DNA of 64,000 bases. It comes from Natronococcus sp. AD-5. Its GTDB lineage: Archaea; Halobacteriota; Halobacteria; Halobacteriales; Natrialbaceae. The notes beneath the pieces were generated by a model. It saw only the letters and a list, made by a program, of their open reading frames with translations. It made no database searches and had not been told where the DNA came from. The stretch lies in the NCBI RefSeq assembly GCF_030734285.1, contig NZ_CP132295.1, positions 496,001 to 560,000 on the forward strand. Reading direction: 5' to 3'. Shown here piece after piece: positions 36,921-46,835 of the stretch. A program made the position numbers and the translations under genes. Each line of letters starts with the position of its first letter. Position 1 is the stretch's first letter.

Positions 36921-38777
36921 TTAGACTCCCCAGAAGAACGCGATGCCGAGCACCGTCACGACCGATAGCAGCACCTGCAGCGGCGCGCCGACCCAGAAGT
37001 AATCGCTGAAGCGGTAGCCGCCGGGGCCGTAGACGAACAGGTTCGTCTGGTAGCCGATCGGTCCGAGGAAGGCCGTACTCGCCGCGAAGGTGACCGCCAG
37101 CGCGAACGCGAACGGGTTCGCGCCGATGCCGGCCGCCGCGGCCGCCGCGACCGGGATCAGGAGGACGACGCTCGCGTTGTTGCTGATGACCTCCGTGATG
37201 AGGCCGGTCGCGATGTAGAACAGCCACAGCACGAGCAGCGGCGGCAGGAAGCCCGCCGTCGAGACGAGAAGCCAGGCGAGGTAGGCGGCTGCACCGGTCT
37301 GCTCGAGCGCGATTCCCAGCGGAATGACGCCCGCCAGCAGGAAGATGATGTCCCACTCGACGGCGTCGTACAGTTCGTTCGGTTTGAGCACTCCCGCGAT
37401 AACCATCGCGATCACGCCCGCGATCGCGGAGATGAGGATCGGGTAGATCTCGAGGGCGGCGACGGCGACGACGCCGATCATGATGGCGACGGCGATCGGC
37501 GCCTTATCCGTTCGATATTGAGGGTTGGGCGGTTCGCGGGCAACGATCACGTCGTCGCTGCGCGAGAGGCGGTCGAGCGTGTCCGGCGGCGCCTGCACGA
37601 GAAGCGTGTCGCCGACGTCGAGTCGCTTGCCAACGATCCGGTCGGCGACGAGCGTGCCGTGACTCCGCAAGCCGAGCACGGCGGCGCCGAACTCCTCGCG
37701 GAACCGTTCGAGATCGAGTCGTTCGCCGACCAGTCGCGAATCCAGCGAGACGACCAGTTCCGTGATCGCTCCCCCTTCCGTTTCCGGTGCGAGTTCCGTG
37801 TCCGATTCCGGACGACCCACCGGCTCGATTCCCTCGGCGTCTTCTATCGCTCCGATCGCGTCGCGGTTCGTGCGAACGACGAGGACGTCGCCCTCTTCGA
37901 GACGTGTTTCCCTGTGCGGCGCGACCGACCGATCTGCGTCGCGAACGATTTGAACGACGTCGATCTCGGGACCGAGCGCGCCGGTCGCGTCGCCGACGGT
38001 CGCCCCCACGAGCGGCGAACTCGGTACGACCGCCACGTCCGCCACGTAGTCGCCGACCGCGTACTCCTCGAGGTAGTCCGCCCGCGGCGGGACCCGTTCG
38101 GGGAGGAGGTGGTGACTGACGAAGACCAGGTAGAGGCCGCCGGCGAGGACGACCAACGCGCCGAGCTGGGTGAACTCGAACATCGAGAACCCGTGGAGTT
38201 CGGGGTAGTCCTCCCCGAGACGGGCGCTGACGTCGCTCGCGAGGAGGTTCGTCGAGGTGCCGATGAGGGTGAGCATCCCGCCGAGCTGTGAGGCGTAGGA
38301 AAGCGGAATCAGCAGCTTCGACGGCGAGGTGTTCCCGCGGTTCGCGACGTCGGTGACGACCGGGACCATCAGCGCGACGATGGGCGTGTTGTTCAGAAAG
38401 CCGGAGGCGGGACTCGTCGCGGCCACCGTCGCGAAGAGCTGTTTCCTGACGCTATCCCCCGCGAACGCGGCCATCCGTCGACCCAGCTCCTGGACGATCC
38501 CGGTCCGGCTGATGCCGCCGCTCAGAATCAACATCGCCAGCACCGTGATCGTCGCTTCGTTCGCAAACCCGGAGATACCGGTTTCGGGATCGACCCCCGT
38601 CCACGGTTCGAGGACGACTAGTATAACGATCAGTGAGAGTGCGGTGATATCGATCGGCAGGCGCTCGGTGACGAACAGCACGAGCGCGAGGACGACGACG
38701 CCGAACACGACGAGCACGTCCGTCGTCAGCTCCGGTCGCGTCACGGGCTCCTGGGCGAGCACCAGGCTGACCGACAT
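36921..38777 (-). CDS. SLC13/DASS anion transporter with two TrkA-C domains
   Basis: This 618-residue protein starts MSVSLVLAQEPVTRPEL. The membrane halves carry the DASS-type signatures FLNNTPIVALMVPV and ISNNASVVLLIPVA, with TSTNLLASDVS and GYQTNLFVYGPGGY loops. The central soluble region (about residues 210-400) holds two TrkA-C-like domains: ...LVGATVGDATGALGPEID..., then ...RLVGERLDLERFREEFGAAVLG.... Such proteins take up sulfate, citrate, succinate or similar anions with sodium; the TrkA-C domains may sense ligands. Substrate is not predictable. Confidence 0.9.
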   Translation of the reverse strand: MSVSLVLAQEPVTRPELTTDVLVVFGVVVLALVLFVTERLPIDITALSLIVILVVLEPWTGVDPETGISGFANEATITVLAMLILSGGISRTGIVQELGRRMAAFAGDSVRKQLFATVAATSPASGFLNNTPIVALMVPVVTDVANRGNTSPSKLLIPLSYASQLGGMLTLIGTSTNLLASDVSARLGEDYPELHGFSMFEFTQLGALVVLAGGLYLVFVSHHLLPERVPPRADYLEEYAVGDYVADVAVVPSSPLVGATVGDATGALGPEIDVVQIVRDADRSVAPHRETRLEEGDVLVVRTNRDAIGAIEDAEGIEPVGRPESDTELAPETEGGAITELVVSLDSRLVGERLDLERFREEFGAAVLGLRSHGTLVADRIVGKRLDVGDTLLVQAPPDTLDRLSRSDDVIVAREPPNPQYRTDKAPIAVAIMIGVVAVAALEIYPILISAIAGVIAMVIAGVLKPNELYDAVEWDIIFLLAGVIPLGIALEQTGAAAYLAWLLVSTAGFLPPLLVLWLFYIATGLITEVISNNASVVLLIPVAAAAAAGIGANPFAFALAVTFAASTAFLGPIGYQTNLFVYGPGGYRFSDYFWVGAPLQVLLSVVTVLGIAFFWGV

Positions 38778-38929
38778 GACGCCTCTCACACTGACCCGGC
38801 ACGTAATAACCCTCCATGCAGTGGCCGATGTGTGGAGGTATCCGTGACTATCATGAGCGGAGGATGACGTGTACGAAATTTGAAACAATCGGCGCTGAAA
38901 TTGATCTCCGTAAGCCGTGACCGGTGGTG

Positions 38930-40105
38930 TCAGGGGAACTCGCTCGGCGGTTCGGCCGCCCTGTCAGTTGCTGGCGGTAGCGTGACCGAGAACGTCGCCC
39001 CTTCGCCGGGTTCGGAGTCGACTCGGATCTCACCGCCGTGGCGTTCGACGATCCGCTCGCAGAGCGCCAAACCGATTCCCGTTCCGGGCTGCTCTTCGTA
39101 GCTGTGGAGGCGCTGGAACACCTTGAAAATGCGATCCTGATTTTTTCGATCGATTCCGACGCCCTCGTCGTGAACCGAAATCCTCCACTTCTCGCCGCTG
39201 CGGTCGGCGAAGACGGTGATCCGCGGCGGCGCGTCGCCGCTGTACTCGATCGCGTTGGAAAGGAGATTCTGAAACAGTTGTCGCAGTTGGCTCGCGTCGC
39301 CCCTGACGCGGGGTAACTCTCCGATTTCGATCTCGGCACCGCTTTCCGCGATCTGTAGCTCGAGATCTTTCCGGACCGCTGCGAGTACTTCCTCGAGATC
39401 GGTCGGCTCGAACGCTTTCCCTTGCGTATCGACGCGCGAATATTCGAGCAATCCATCGATCATCTCTTTCATGCGCTTCGAGCCGTCGATCGCGTACTCG
39501 AGAAACTCCTTGCCGTCCTCGTCGAACTCGTCGGCGTACCGGCTCTCGATGAGTTGCAGGTAGCTCGAAACCATCCGCAACGGCTCCTGCAAGTCGTGTG
39601 ACGCGGCGTACGCGAACTGTTCTAATCGCTCGTTCGACTCCGCGAGGCGCTCCTGTATCTGCTGTAACTTCCAGTTTTGCGCCTCGAGCTGACGGGCGTG
39701 CGTTTTCGCCTGTGCGTTGTACACGCCCACGCCGAAGCCGGCGACGCTACTGAACCCCGTTAGTATGAGCGCGGACCGATCCGGATTGATGATGTCGACG
39801 GTCGGTTGAACGTGGTAGAGCAGAAGCATGACGAGCATCACTCCGAGGCCGCCGAAACACCACTTCGCGACGGTCGAGTAAAACTCCGGGTGAACGGTAG
39901 AACGCGGTAATCGATACCCGCCGACGAGGAGGACGAGACCCGAAATACTGATGAAGAACGCGAGAACGAGGATGTTCGAACGAGACATTCCCAGTGACGC
40001 CTGCATCGACGCCCAGCCGACGGCGAGCGCGAGGTAGAGCGCACCGAGGGCCATCACGGCATACCGACCGTCGAGCGCAGATACGACGCGAGTCCAGTGC
40101 GGCAT
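38930..40105 (-). CDS. Membrane sensor histidine kinase
   Basis: This 391-residue kinase has about five N-terminal transmembrane helices (residues about 10-135), a coiled-coil linker (ARQLEAQNWKLQQIQERLAE), the phospho-acceptor motif FAYAASHDLQEPLRMVSSYL (His near residue 175), the N box QLFQNLLSNAIEYS, G1 VHDEGVGIDRKN and G2 GTGIGLALCERIVERHGG. It lacks PAS or GAF domains and has no adjacent response regulator, as is usual for orphan haloarchaeal kinases. The signal is unknown. Confidence 0.92.
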   Translation of the reverse strand: MPHWTRVVSALDGRYAVMALGALYLALAVGWASMQASLGMSRSNILVLAFFISISGLVLLVGGYRLPRSTVHPEFYSTVAKWCFGGLGVMLVMLLLYHVQPTVDIINPDRSALILTGFSSVAGFGVGVYNAQAKTHARQLEAQNWKLQQIQERLAESNERLEQFAYAASHDLQEPLRMVSSYLQLIESRYADEFDEDGKEFLEYAIDGSKRMKEMIDGLLEYSRVDTQGKAFEPTDLEEVLAAVRKDLELQIAESGAEIEIGELPRVRGDASQLRQLFQNLLSNAIEYSGDAPPRITVFADRSGEKWRISVHDEGVGIDRKNQDRIFKVFQRLHSYEEQPGTGIGLALCERIVERHGGEIRVDSEPGEGATFSVTLPPATDRAAEPPSEFP

Positions 40106-40542
40106 TAGTCTAGATTAGTGACGGTGTGCAATAGCCGTTTTCTGCCGACCGCCGCGCCGCTTCGATCCTGCTGTACCCGCGGCTCCGTTCCGACGCGAGC
40201 CGGAAGTGTCGGTGAGACAGCTTCGCTGACTGCGTTTCGTCGCTCGAAATGTCCACTCGAGCAGATGGTCTAGTTTCTCTTCCGGGCCTCGGAGCGTATT
40301 AACCGAAGGAAAACGTTTTCTATCGGTCGCTAACGGCGAGACGAACGTCCGGCTGACTCCGATCGCGCCTTCTTGCTGATCGAGTCCCCTTGAGTCCGCG
40401 GGAGTCGCGATGCCTCTCGGTCACCCTCGATCCGTTAGTTCGCTTCCCGCTCGTCGCACGGTTGCCGCTTGACTCTTCGCAACCGCCGCGTGTCGACGCC
40501 ACCGGAATCGCTTTCGTAGTCCGCCCTGAAGTATCACGGTAT
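40106..40542. other. 437-bp divergent gene-free region
   Basis: It lies between the histidine kinase and the Gfo/Idh/MocA gene. No coding sequence is seen. Promoters for both flanking genes must lie here, but none stands out. Confidence 0.55.
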
Positions 40543-41559
40543 ATGTCTGACACTCTTCGAACCGGTATTATCGGAAGCGGCGTCTGGGGGACTCATATCG
40601 CGGAACAGTTTCACGAGAATCCCGATGCAACGGTCGTCGCGTTAACCGACATCTCGGCGCCGAACCGCAAACAGGCCGGCGAGACGCTCGAGGTCGAACC
40701 GGAACACCAGTACGACGACTACGAGGCGATGATCGACGCCGAAGAGCTAGACGCCGTCCAGATCAGTTCGCCTCACGAACTCCACTACGATCAGATCGTC
40801 GCCGCCCTCCAACGAGAGCTTCACGTCTTCTGTGAGAAGCCGCTCACGACGGATCTCGAGCGGGCTCGCGATCTCACTCGACGGGTCGAAGCCGGCGATC
40901 TCGTGCTGATGGCGGGGTATCAGCGCCACGTCAACGCTGCGTACGGCGAAATTCGTAACGCGGTCGCGAGCGGCGATATCGAACCGAAACTCGTCACCGC
41001 CGAGCTCACGCAGAATTGGATCCAAATCGCCTCCGGGACGTGGCGCGCCGATCCGGAACTCAGCGGCGGCGGCCAACTGTACGACAGCGGCAGTCACGTG
41101 CTCGACGCGATCATCTGGATGATCGACGAGATACCGACGGCCGTCACCGCGGAGCTGGAGTTCGAAGACGCCGAACGGATCGACGTTCAGGCGGCGCTTA
41201 CGGTTCGATTCGACGGCGGCACGGTAGCGAGTGTCGCCATCTCCGGGGACTCGCCCGACGTCTCCGAACGAATCGCAGTACGCGGCGACGGCGGCCGCGG
41301 CATCGTGCGGGGTACCGGATGGTCACACCGCGAGGTCTCTATCGTCGATGCCGAGGGAGCGGAGCGGACGGCGGTCGCCGAGGACCTCTCGTCGTACAAA
41401 AAGGTCGACGCTTTCGTTCAGGCGGTTCGAAACGGGGAAACGCCGCCGGCCACCGCCAGGAACGCGATGTACGCGACGGCGCTGACCGAAGCGGCCTACG
41501 AAGCGGCACGAACCGGTGAACGCGTTCCTATCGACGTTGCTGAGGCACCAGACGTATAG
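40543..41559 (+). CDS. Gfo/Idh/MocA-family NAD(P)-dependent oxidoreductase
   Basis: This 338-residue protein starts MSDTLRTGIIGSGVWGTHIA, giving a Rossmann GxGxxG near residue 11. The family motif HVFCEKPLTTDLE (EKP, about residue 100) is present, and the GGGQLYDSGSHVLDAIIWM motif with catalytic-type Asp/His lies near residue 172. Members oxidise or reduce sugars, inositols and related polyols. The downstream scrap of a GntP permease suggests an old link with sugar-acid uptake. I chose the ATG at 40543 because upstream in-frame residues are low-complexity and not Rossmann-like. Confidence 0.9.
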   Translation: MSDTLRTGIIGSGVWGTHIAEQFHENPDATVVALTDISAPNRKQAGETLEVEPEHQYDDYEAMIDAEELDAVQISSPHELHYDQIVAALQRELHVFCEKPLTTDLERARDLTRRVEAGDLVLMAGYQRHVNAAYGEIRNAVASGDIEPKLVTAELTQNWIQIASGTWRADPELSGGGQLYDSGSHVLDAIIWMIDEIPTAVTAELEFEDAERIDVQAALTVRFDGGTVASVAISGDSPDVSERIAVRGDGGRGIVRGTGWSHREVSIVDAEGAERTAVAEDLSSYKKVDAFVQAVRNGETPPATARNAMYATALTEAAYEAARTGERVPIDVAEAPDV

Positions 41560-41680
41560 ACTAGCTCTTACTTCTCGGGTTCGGCCGATTATCGGGGTGG
41601 CGCGCACTCTCAACCGGCGATTTACGGCGACGGGGAACATCCACTCGAGATCCCGCTCGCCACTCTCGCCCGTGGCGTAT

Positions 41681-41833
41681 ATCTCCGCCGGCGGTGCGTT
41701 AGGTGGGGTGCTCGCAGTTGCGGGCATCGGCAATTATATCGCGACGATACTGCAAGAAGCGGGTCTCCCCTTGCTTCTTGTAGGCGATATAATCACAGTA
41801 ACGATCCGGATCGCACAGGGACCGGCGTCGGTG
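41681..41833 (+). pseudogene. Fragment of a GntP-family permease
   Basis: About 51 residues (ISAGGALGGVLAVAGIGNYI... to RIAQGPASV) align with GGTFGGMLAIAGVGEWIAGG...VRVAQGSGTVAI of the intact GntP protein at 27437-28819. Nothing before or after is GntP-like, so this is an internal remnant left by deletion. Confidence 0.75.
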
Positions 41834-41864
41834 TCTCGAGGAGCGACTGAGCGACTCCGACGCG

Positions 41865-42839
41865 TCAATACCCGTGTTCCGGATCGGCGACACCCTCGAA
41901 AACCGAATACAGCATCACGAACCCCAGCGCGACCGCAGGTAAGAAGATGAGCGCCATGACCGTCGTTACGTTCAGCGTCCGCGGCGAGACGACCGCGTCG
42001 CGGATCGCTAGGTCGGCGGCCGGGTCGATCATCGGATACAGTCCCGTCGCGACGAAACCGACGAACGCGATCACCAGGCCGATTGCTGCGCCGAAGGCGA
42101 CGTAGTGATGGTCGGCGTACGACGCCGCGATGATGCCGAGCGAACAGAGTCCGGCTGTAACTGCGGCGACGGTAACTACCGTGAGTTCGATACTCCCGAT
42201 GCCGTAGAGTATCCCGCCGGTACCAGCAAAGAGCGCGAAGTAGATCGGCGTCCCCCTCGTCGCGTACGTTACCATCTCCGCCCGCAGTACTCCCTGGGTC
42301 TTGATCGCGAGAAACGTCGCGCCGAGTACGAGACAGAGCGCGACGAGCGCGACGCCGCCGAGCAGTGCTACGCTCGCCGGGACGTCGACGAATCCCCATC
42401 TCACGACGAACGCGCCGAGGACGAGCGGCGAGAGCAGGCTCCCGAGAACGAACGCGTAATCGCAGTAGCGCTTCCACCGCTCGTCGTCGCGTTCTTTGCG
42501 GAGTTTGACGCCGACGCCCCGGAGGATCAATCCGAGAAGCAAGAGGAACACGAGCAGATAGTGTCGGGACAGGAGGTTCGCGTAGACGCTCGGATACGCG
42601 GCGAACAGGATCGTCACGAAGAGGACGAACCAGACTTCGTTCGCCTTCCAGATCGGACCGAAGGCGGCGTGGAGCAGTTCGCGGTCGGACTCGCTCCCCC
42701 GCGTCGCGTAGAGGAGCCCGATCCCGAAGTCGAACCCGTCGAGACCCAGGTAGATCGCGAGGATGCCGAACAGGAGCCAGAACCACGCCTCCGGCAGCCA
42801 CTCGACGACGTACGCCGCTCCGAGAACCGGATCAGTCAT
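41865..42839 (-). CDS. cydB: Cytochrome bd-type quinol oxidase subunit II
   Basis: This 324-residue polytopic protein has the CydB pattern: LFGILAIYLGLDGFDFGIGLL in the first helix region, IWKANEVWFVLFVTILFAAYP, and later helices ending in MALIFLPAVALGFVMLYSVF. With CydA it reduces O2 to water using quinol without pumping protons. The start ATG at 42839 lies inside the cydA end (8-bp overlap), showing translational coupling. Length is typical of the short-Q-loop enzyme. Confidence 0.93.
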   Translation of the reverse strand: MTDPVLGAAYVVEWLPEAWFWLLFGILAIYLGLDGFDFGIGLLYATRGSESDRELLHAAFGPIWKANEVWFVLFVTILFAAYPSVYANLLSRHYLLVFLLLLGLILRGVGVKLRKERDDERWKRYCDYAFVLGSLLSPLVLGAFVVRWGFVDVPASVALLGGVALVALCLVLGATFLAIKTQGVLRAEMVTYATRGTPIYFALFAGTGGILYGIGSIELTVVTVAAVTAGLCSLGIIAASYADHHYVAFGAAIGLVIAFVGFVATGLYPMIDPAADLAIRDAVVSPRTLNVTTVMALIFLPAVALGFVMLYSVFEGVADPEHGY

Positions 42840-44232
42840 CCGCGATCACCCCGTCCGGAAGCGACCGCTCGTTTTCGTCGACCGTCTCGCCGCGCTCGGC
42901 GACGATGATCCGACGGACGACGTAGAGGAAGACGCCGAGCAGGAAGAGGTAGGCGAGGCTGACGCCGCCGAGCGTAAGCAGTGCTTCGGCCGGATTCAGC
43001 GCCGGCGAAACGCCGTCGCTCGTTTTGAGCACGCCCTGAATGATCCACGGCTGGCGACCGACCTCCGTGACGTACCAGCCGGTAACGAGCGCGACGAATC
43101 CCAGCGGAGCCGACAGCATCGCGGCGACGAGATACCGGGGGCTGTCGCGCAGGTCGCCGCGCCACTGGGCGTACACCCCCCACGCTCCGAGGAGGACGAA
43201 CCAGAATCCGAGTCCGACCATGATTCGGAACGACCAGAACACGATCGCGACGGGCGGCGATTCGTACTCGAAGTCGTTCAATCCGGTCACCTCGGCGGTC
43301 GGATCGCCGCCGCTCGCGAGGAACGAGGTAAGATCCGGAACGCTGATCGTGTAGAGGTTATCGGCTCGAGGGTCGGTGATCGCGTCGAGATCCGTCGGAA
43401 TCGCGATCACGTGCAAGTCGGCGCCGCGTTCGGTGTCGTAGTGAGCCTCCATCGCTGCGAACTTCTGGGGCTGCGTCTCGGCGACGTGGCGGCCGTACGC
43501 GTCGCCGTGGACGACCTGGAAGGCGGACGCGAGCAGTAAGACGACGACGGCGACTCGCAGCGCCGTGTTCCACGCCTCCGAGTCGCGCTCGTGCCAGACG
43601 AAGTACGCGGCGACGCCGGCGACGAGAAGCGTGACCGAGATGATCGCCGCGCTCTGCATGTGAACGAACATCCACGGGAAGCGCGGATTGAAGAACGCGG
43701 CGAGCGGGTCGGTCATCCGAACGATCTCGGTTCCGCCGCTGGTGGCGACCTCGTAGCCGCGAGGCGTCTGCATCCACGAGTTCACGACGAGGATCCAGAA
43801 CGCCGAGAGCCACGCGCCGAGCGCGACGAAGAACGCCGACAGCGCGTAGAACCGGCCGGAAACCCGATCGCGGCCGAACAGCAGGATCCCGAGGAAGATC
43901 GCCTCGAGGAAGAACGCCATCTTCGCCTCGAACGAGAGCGGACCGCCGATGAGTTCGCCGGCGACCGTCGAGAACTGCGAGAAGTTCGTGCCGAACATGA
44001 AGCTCATCGGGATGCCGGTGACCGTCCCCATGACGAATCCAACGGCGAAGATCCTCGTCCAGAACTCGCGCAGTTTGCGGTACCGCCCTTCGCCGGTTCG
44101 TACTTCCTGGACGGTGAAGTACACCAGGTACGGCGCCAGCCCGACCGACAGCGAGGCGAACAGGATGTGGATCGTGATCGCGATGGCGAACTGGAGTCGA
44201 CTCGCGAGGACGGCGTCGATCACCGCCACCAC
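42832..44232 (-). CDS. cydA: Cytochrome bd-type quinol oxidase subunit I
   Basis: This 466-residue subunit begins at a GTG; other GTGs within 10 bases are possible, and no ATG is near. LASRLQFAIAITIHILFASLSVG holds the early heme-ligand His, FMFGTNFSQFS and FEAKMAFFLEAIFLGILLFG are typical, WMFVHMQSAA holds a second His, and the GWYVTEVGRQPWIIQGVL segment is the quinol-site GRQPW motif. The Q loop is short. The complex sits in the cytoplasmic membrane and serves low-oxygen or oxidative-stress respiration. Confidence 0.93.
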   Translation of the reverse strand: MVAVIDAVLASRLQFAIAITIHILFASLSVGLAPYLVYFTVQEVRTGEGRYRKLREFWTRIFAVGFVMGTVTGIPMSFMFGTNFSQFSTVAGELIGGPLSFEAKMAFFLEAIFLGILLFGRDRVSGRFYALSAFFVALGAWLSAFWILVVNSWMQTPRGYEVATSGGTEIVRMTDPLAAFFNPRFPWMFVHMQSAAIISVTLLVAGVAAYFVWHERDSEAWNTALRVAVVVLLLASAFQVVHGDAYGRHVAETQPQKFAAMEAHYDTERGADLHVIAIPTDLDAITDPRADNLYTISVPDLTSFLASGGDPTAEVTGLNDFEYESPPVAIVFWSFRIMVGLGFWFVLLGAWGVYAQWRGDLRDSPRYLVAAMLSAPLGFVALVTGWYVTEVGRQPWIIQGVLKTSDGVSPALNPAEALLTLGGVSLAYLFLLGVFLYVVRRIIVAERGETVDENERSLPDGVIADD

Positions 44233-44578
44233 CCCGTCGGTACGCGAGTTTCCGCCGGTCGAGAGGGTGTCCCGTCGCCCGGACGGCTACGCGCGGGCAC
44301 GGACGGGCCAGAGTTGGCAGTCGATCTCCGACGAAGCCGGCCGAGTAGGACTCGTGGACCTGCCATCATCTGATCTCCGGGAGACGGGCGAATTAATTGC
44401 GATCCGATTCCCGGACGCTGGAAATCGGCGCAACCCCTCTGTCGACGGAGCGCGATGGCCTGAAAGTCAGGGGTAAGCGTGTTGGTCCGCGCATCGAAGC
44501 GCCGTCGTGTTCGTCCACCCCGCTCGAAGGGAGGCGGTGTAAGCGTCCGCGGATTACCGTGGAGGCCCGATCAGCCCG
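44233..44578. other. 346-bp gene-free region upstream of cydA
   Basis: No gene is seen. It should contain the cydAB promoter, but I see no clear TATA box close to the GTG. Confidence 0.5.
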
Positions 44579-45430
44579 TCACGGTTCGTCTCGGATCGGT
44601 TCCGAGTGCTCCCGGTACGTCGCGAAGACGCGCTCGGCCCAGCCGCGAGCGATCGCGGAGTCGGCGTCGACGAAGACGCGCATCGTGCCGGTCTGCTCGT
44701 CGTACCCCGCGACCCCGACTCGGTCGTCGAAGATAGCGAGGCCGTACGGAAGCGACTCGCGCGTTCGAAGCGTGAGATGACCCGCCTCGATGGCGTCGCG
44801 AAGCTGATCGGGGTGCGTCTCGAAGAGACGGTCGACGACGTCGGGGAGGTAGATGAGCTCTACGTCGAGGCCCTCGAACAGCTCTCCGGACGTCTCCTCG
44901 AGCGCCGGCGGGAACATGTGCGTGGTGTTGAACCCGCGGACGGTGTCGCTCTCTCGTAACAGCTGGACGAACCGAGTGAGCGGCGCGTACGGGTCCTCGG
45001 GCGTCGCGGTGGTTACCGTCCCGCCCGCGAACGGCGCGACGACGAATTCCCGGTGCGCCTTACAGATCGACTCGAGCAGCGGAGCCAGCACCGTCGCGGC
45101 TCGTAGATCGCGCTCGAAGTGAGCGAACGCGTCGGCGTACGCCTGCCCCTTTCCGGTCAGCGCGAACCGGTTGTCGACGCGCTCCGCGAGGTCGCGATCC
45201 TGCAGCCACCGCGTGAATCGGTGACTCGTCGCGCGGGAGATGTCGAGTCGAGCCTCGAGGTCGTTTCGATCGAGCGGCTCGGCTACCAGCGCCTCGAGGA
45301 CCTCGCGATGGCGGACGATGTCTATGAGTTCGTCGGTGTCCATCCGCGCTCCGAGTTCGTGTGCCGAAATCGGGTTCGAATCCGACTCGAGCGTTGCCTC
45401 TAGGATTTCGTCGAGCACTGGGTTTGCCAT
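44579..45430 (-). CDS. HTH regulator with FilR1-like C-terminal domain
   Basis: This 283-residue protein starts MANPVLDEILEATLESD at the ATG 45430 (a GTG three codons upstream is an alternative). An N-terminal winged HTH (HREVLEALVAEPLDRNDLEARLDISRATSHRFTRWL broken into helix-turn-helix units, about residues 45-80) precedes a FilR1-type domain with FNTTHMFPPAL and GLDVELIYLPDVVDRLFETH. Haloarchaea have many paralogues of unknown target. It is divergent from the MFS gene (157 bp spacer) and upstream of the cyd genes, so it could regulate either. Confidence 0.85.
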   Translation of the reverse strand: MANPVLDEILEATLESDSNPISAHELGARMDTDELIDIVRHREVLEALVAEPLDRNDLEARLDISRATSHRFTRWLQDRDLAERVDNRFALTGKGQAYADAFAHFERDLRAATVLAPLLESICKAHREFVVAPFAGGTVTTATPEDPYAPLTRFVQLLRESDTVRGFNTTHMFPPALEETSGELFEGLDVELIYLPDVVDRLFETHPDQLRDAIEAGHLTLRTRESLPYGLAIFDDRVGVAGYDEQTGTMRVFVDADSAIARGWAERVFATYREHSEPIRDEP

Positions 45431-45587
45431 TTCGATCACGTCGGTGCCGGTCGAACGAACGTAGGATTCTCAGGCGGTTATCCCTGTCGCAGGACGTAAG
45501 ACGCCGCAACGCTCGTGATACTACGCTCCGACGGAGATGTCACTATCGATAACTGACTACACGAGTGTCGGCCGCTTCTAGACGATC

Positions 45588-46835
45588 ATGGGTCAGACAA
45601 CCGAGACCGCTGCACAGGCGGCACCGATCGACGAACCGGCCGCAACCGTCCCGTGGCGCTCCCGGACGGTCCAGATCGTCCTGACGAGCACGGCGCTCGC
45701 ACCCCTCGGAGTGCCGCTGATCAGCCCCGCGCTGCCGGTATTCCGTGACGTATTCGGAGTGACGGATGCGCAGGCGAGCCTCCTGGTGAGCACGTATTTC
45801 CTCGTGGGTATCGTGCTCTCGCCGTTCATCGGCATCCTCGCCGATCGGACCGGCCGGAAACGGGTGCTCGTTGCGGGTCTGCTGGCGTTCGGCGCGCTCG
45901 GTGGTGCGATGGCGATCGCGCCGACGTTCGAAGCCTTGCTCGCGCTCCGGATCGCGCAGGGAACCGCCGCGGCGGCGATCTTCATCACCACCGTCACGAT
46001 GGTCGGCGACGCGTTCGAAGGCGCCCAGCGAAATGCGGTGCTGGGCGCGAACGTGGCCGTTCTCTCCGCCACGGCCGCCCTGTTTCCGGTGCTCGGAGGG
46101 GCGCTCGCGGGTGTCGCGTGGAACGCACCGTTCCTCGCGTACCTCGCGGCGATCCCGATCGCCGCGTTCGCACAGGGAGGACTGGAGGAACCGGACCGTC
46201 CCGCCGGTGAGCGGGGGATCGCGTACCTCGCGTCCGCCGGGCGATCGATCGTCACGCCGGCGCTCCTGGCGCTGTTCGCCGTCGCGTTCCTCACGGAGTT
46301 CCTGCTGTTCGGCGTGATTTTCACGGCGATTCCGTTCGTCCTCGCGACGGCGTTCGCGCCGGTACTCATCGGCGTCGTGATTCTGGCGTCGGAAACGGCG
46401 TCCATGGTAGTCGCGGCCGCCAGCGGCCGCCTGGCGCGGTACCTCTCGAACGAGTGGGTGATCGCGTTCGGCTTCGCCTGCTACGCGGTCGGCTTCGCGG
46501 CCGCGTGGGCCGCGGTCGGCGTACTCGCGATGATTGGGGCGGTCGTGGTCATCGGCGTCGGCGTCGGACTACTGATGCCGGTCGTCGATGCAGCCGTGAG
46601 CGACCGGGTCACCACCGAGTACCTCGCCGGCGCGATGAGCCTTCGCAACAGCACCACGTTCCTCGGACGGACCGCCGGGCCGATCGCGTTCGCCGGGCTG
46701 GCGATCACCGCCGGATTCGGGTACGAGCCGCTCCTCCTCGCCTCGAGCGTCGTCGCGGTCGTCGCGACGGGCGTCGCCGTGGTCGCGGGGCCCGCCCGTC
46801 TCGCCCGATGGCACGCTCACCCTACCGCGAGGTGA
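45588..46835 (+). CDS. MFS transporter (drug/metabolite efflux type)
   Basis: This 415-residue transporter has 12 predicted helices. Motif A-like GILADRTGRKRVLVAGLL lies between helices 2 and 3, and LISPALPVFRDVFGVTDAQASLLVSTYFL at the N-terminus is typical of DHA1-type efflux proteins. The substrate is unknown. It is divergent from the FilR1-type regulator, a common arrangement for a regulator and its pump. Confidence 0.92.
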   Translation: MGQTTETAAQAAPIDEPAATVPWRSRTVQIVLTSTALAPLGVPLISPALPVFRDVFGVTDAQASLLVSTYFLVGIVLSPFIGILADRTGRKRVLVAGLLAFGALGGAMAIAPTFEALLALRIAQGTAAAAIFITTVTMVGDAFEGAQRNAVLGANVAVLSATAALFPVLGGALAGVAWNAPFLAYLAAIPIAAFAQGGLEEPDRPAGERGIAYLASAGRSIVTPALLALFAVAFLTEFLLFGVIFTAIPFVLATAFAPVLIGVVILASETASMVVAAASGRLARYLSNEWVIAFGFACYAVGFAAAWAAVGVLAMIGAVVVIGVGVGLLMPVVDAAVSDRVTTEYLAGAMSLRNSTTFLGRTAGPIAFAGLAITAGFGYEPLLLASSVVAVVATGVAVVAGPARLARWHAHPTAR

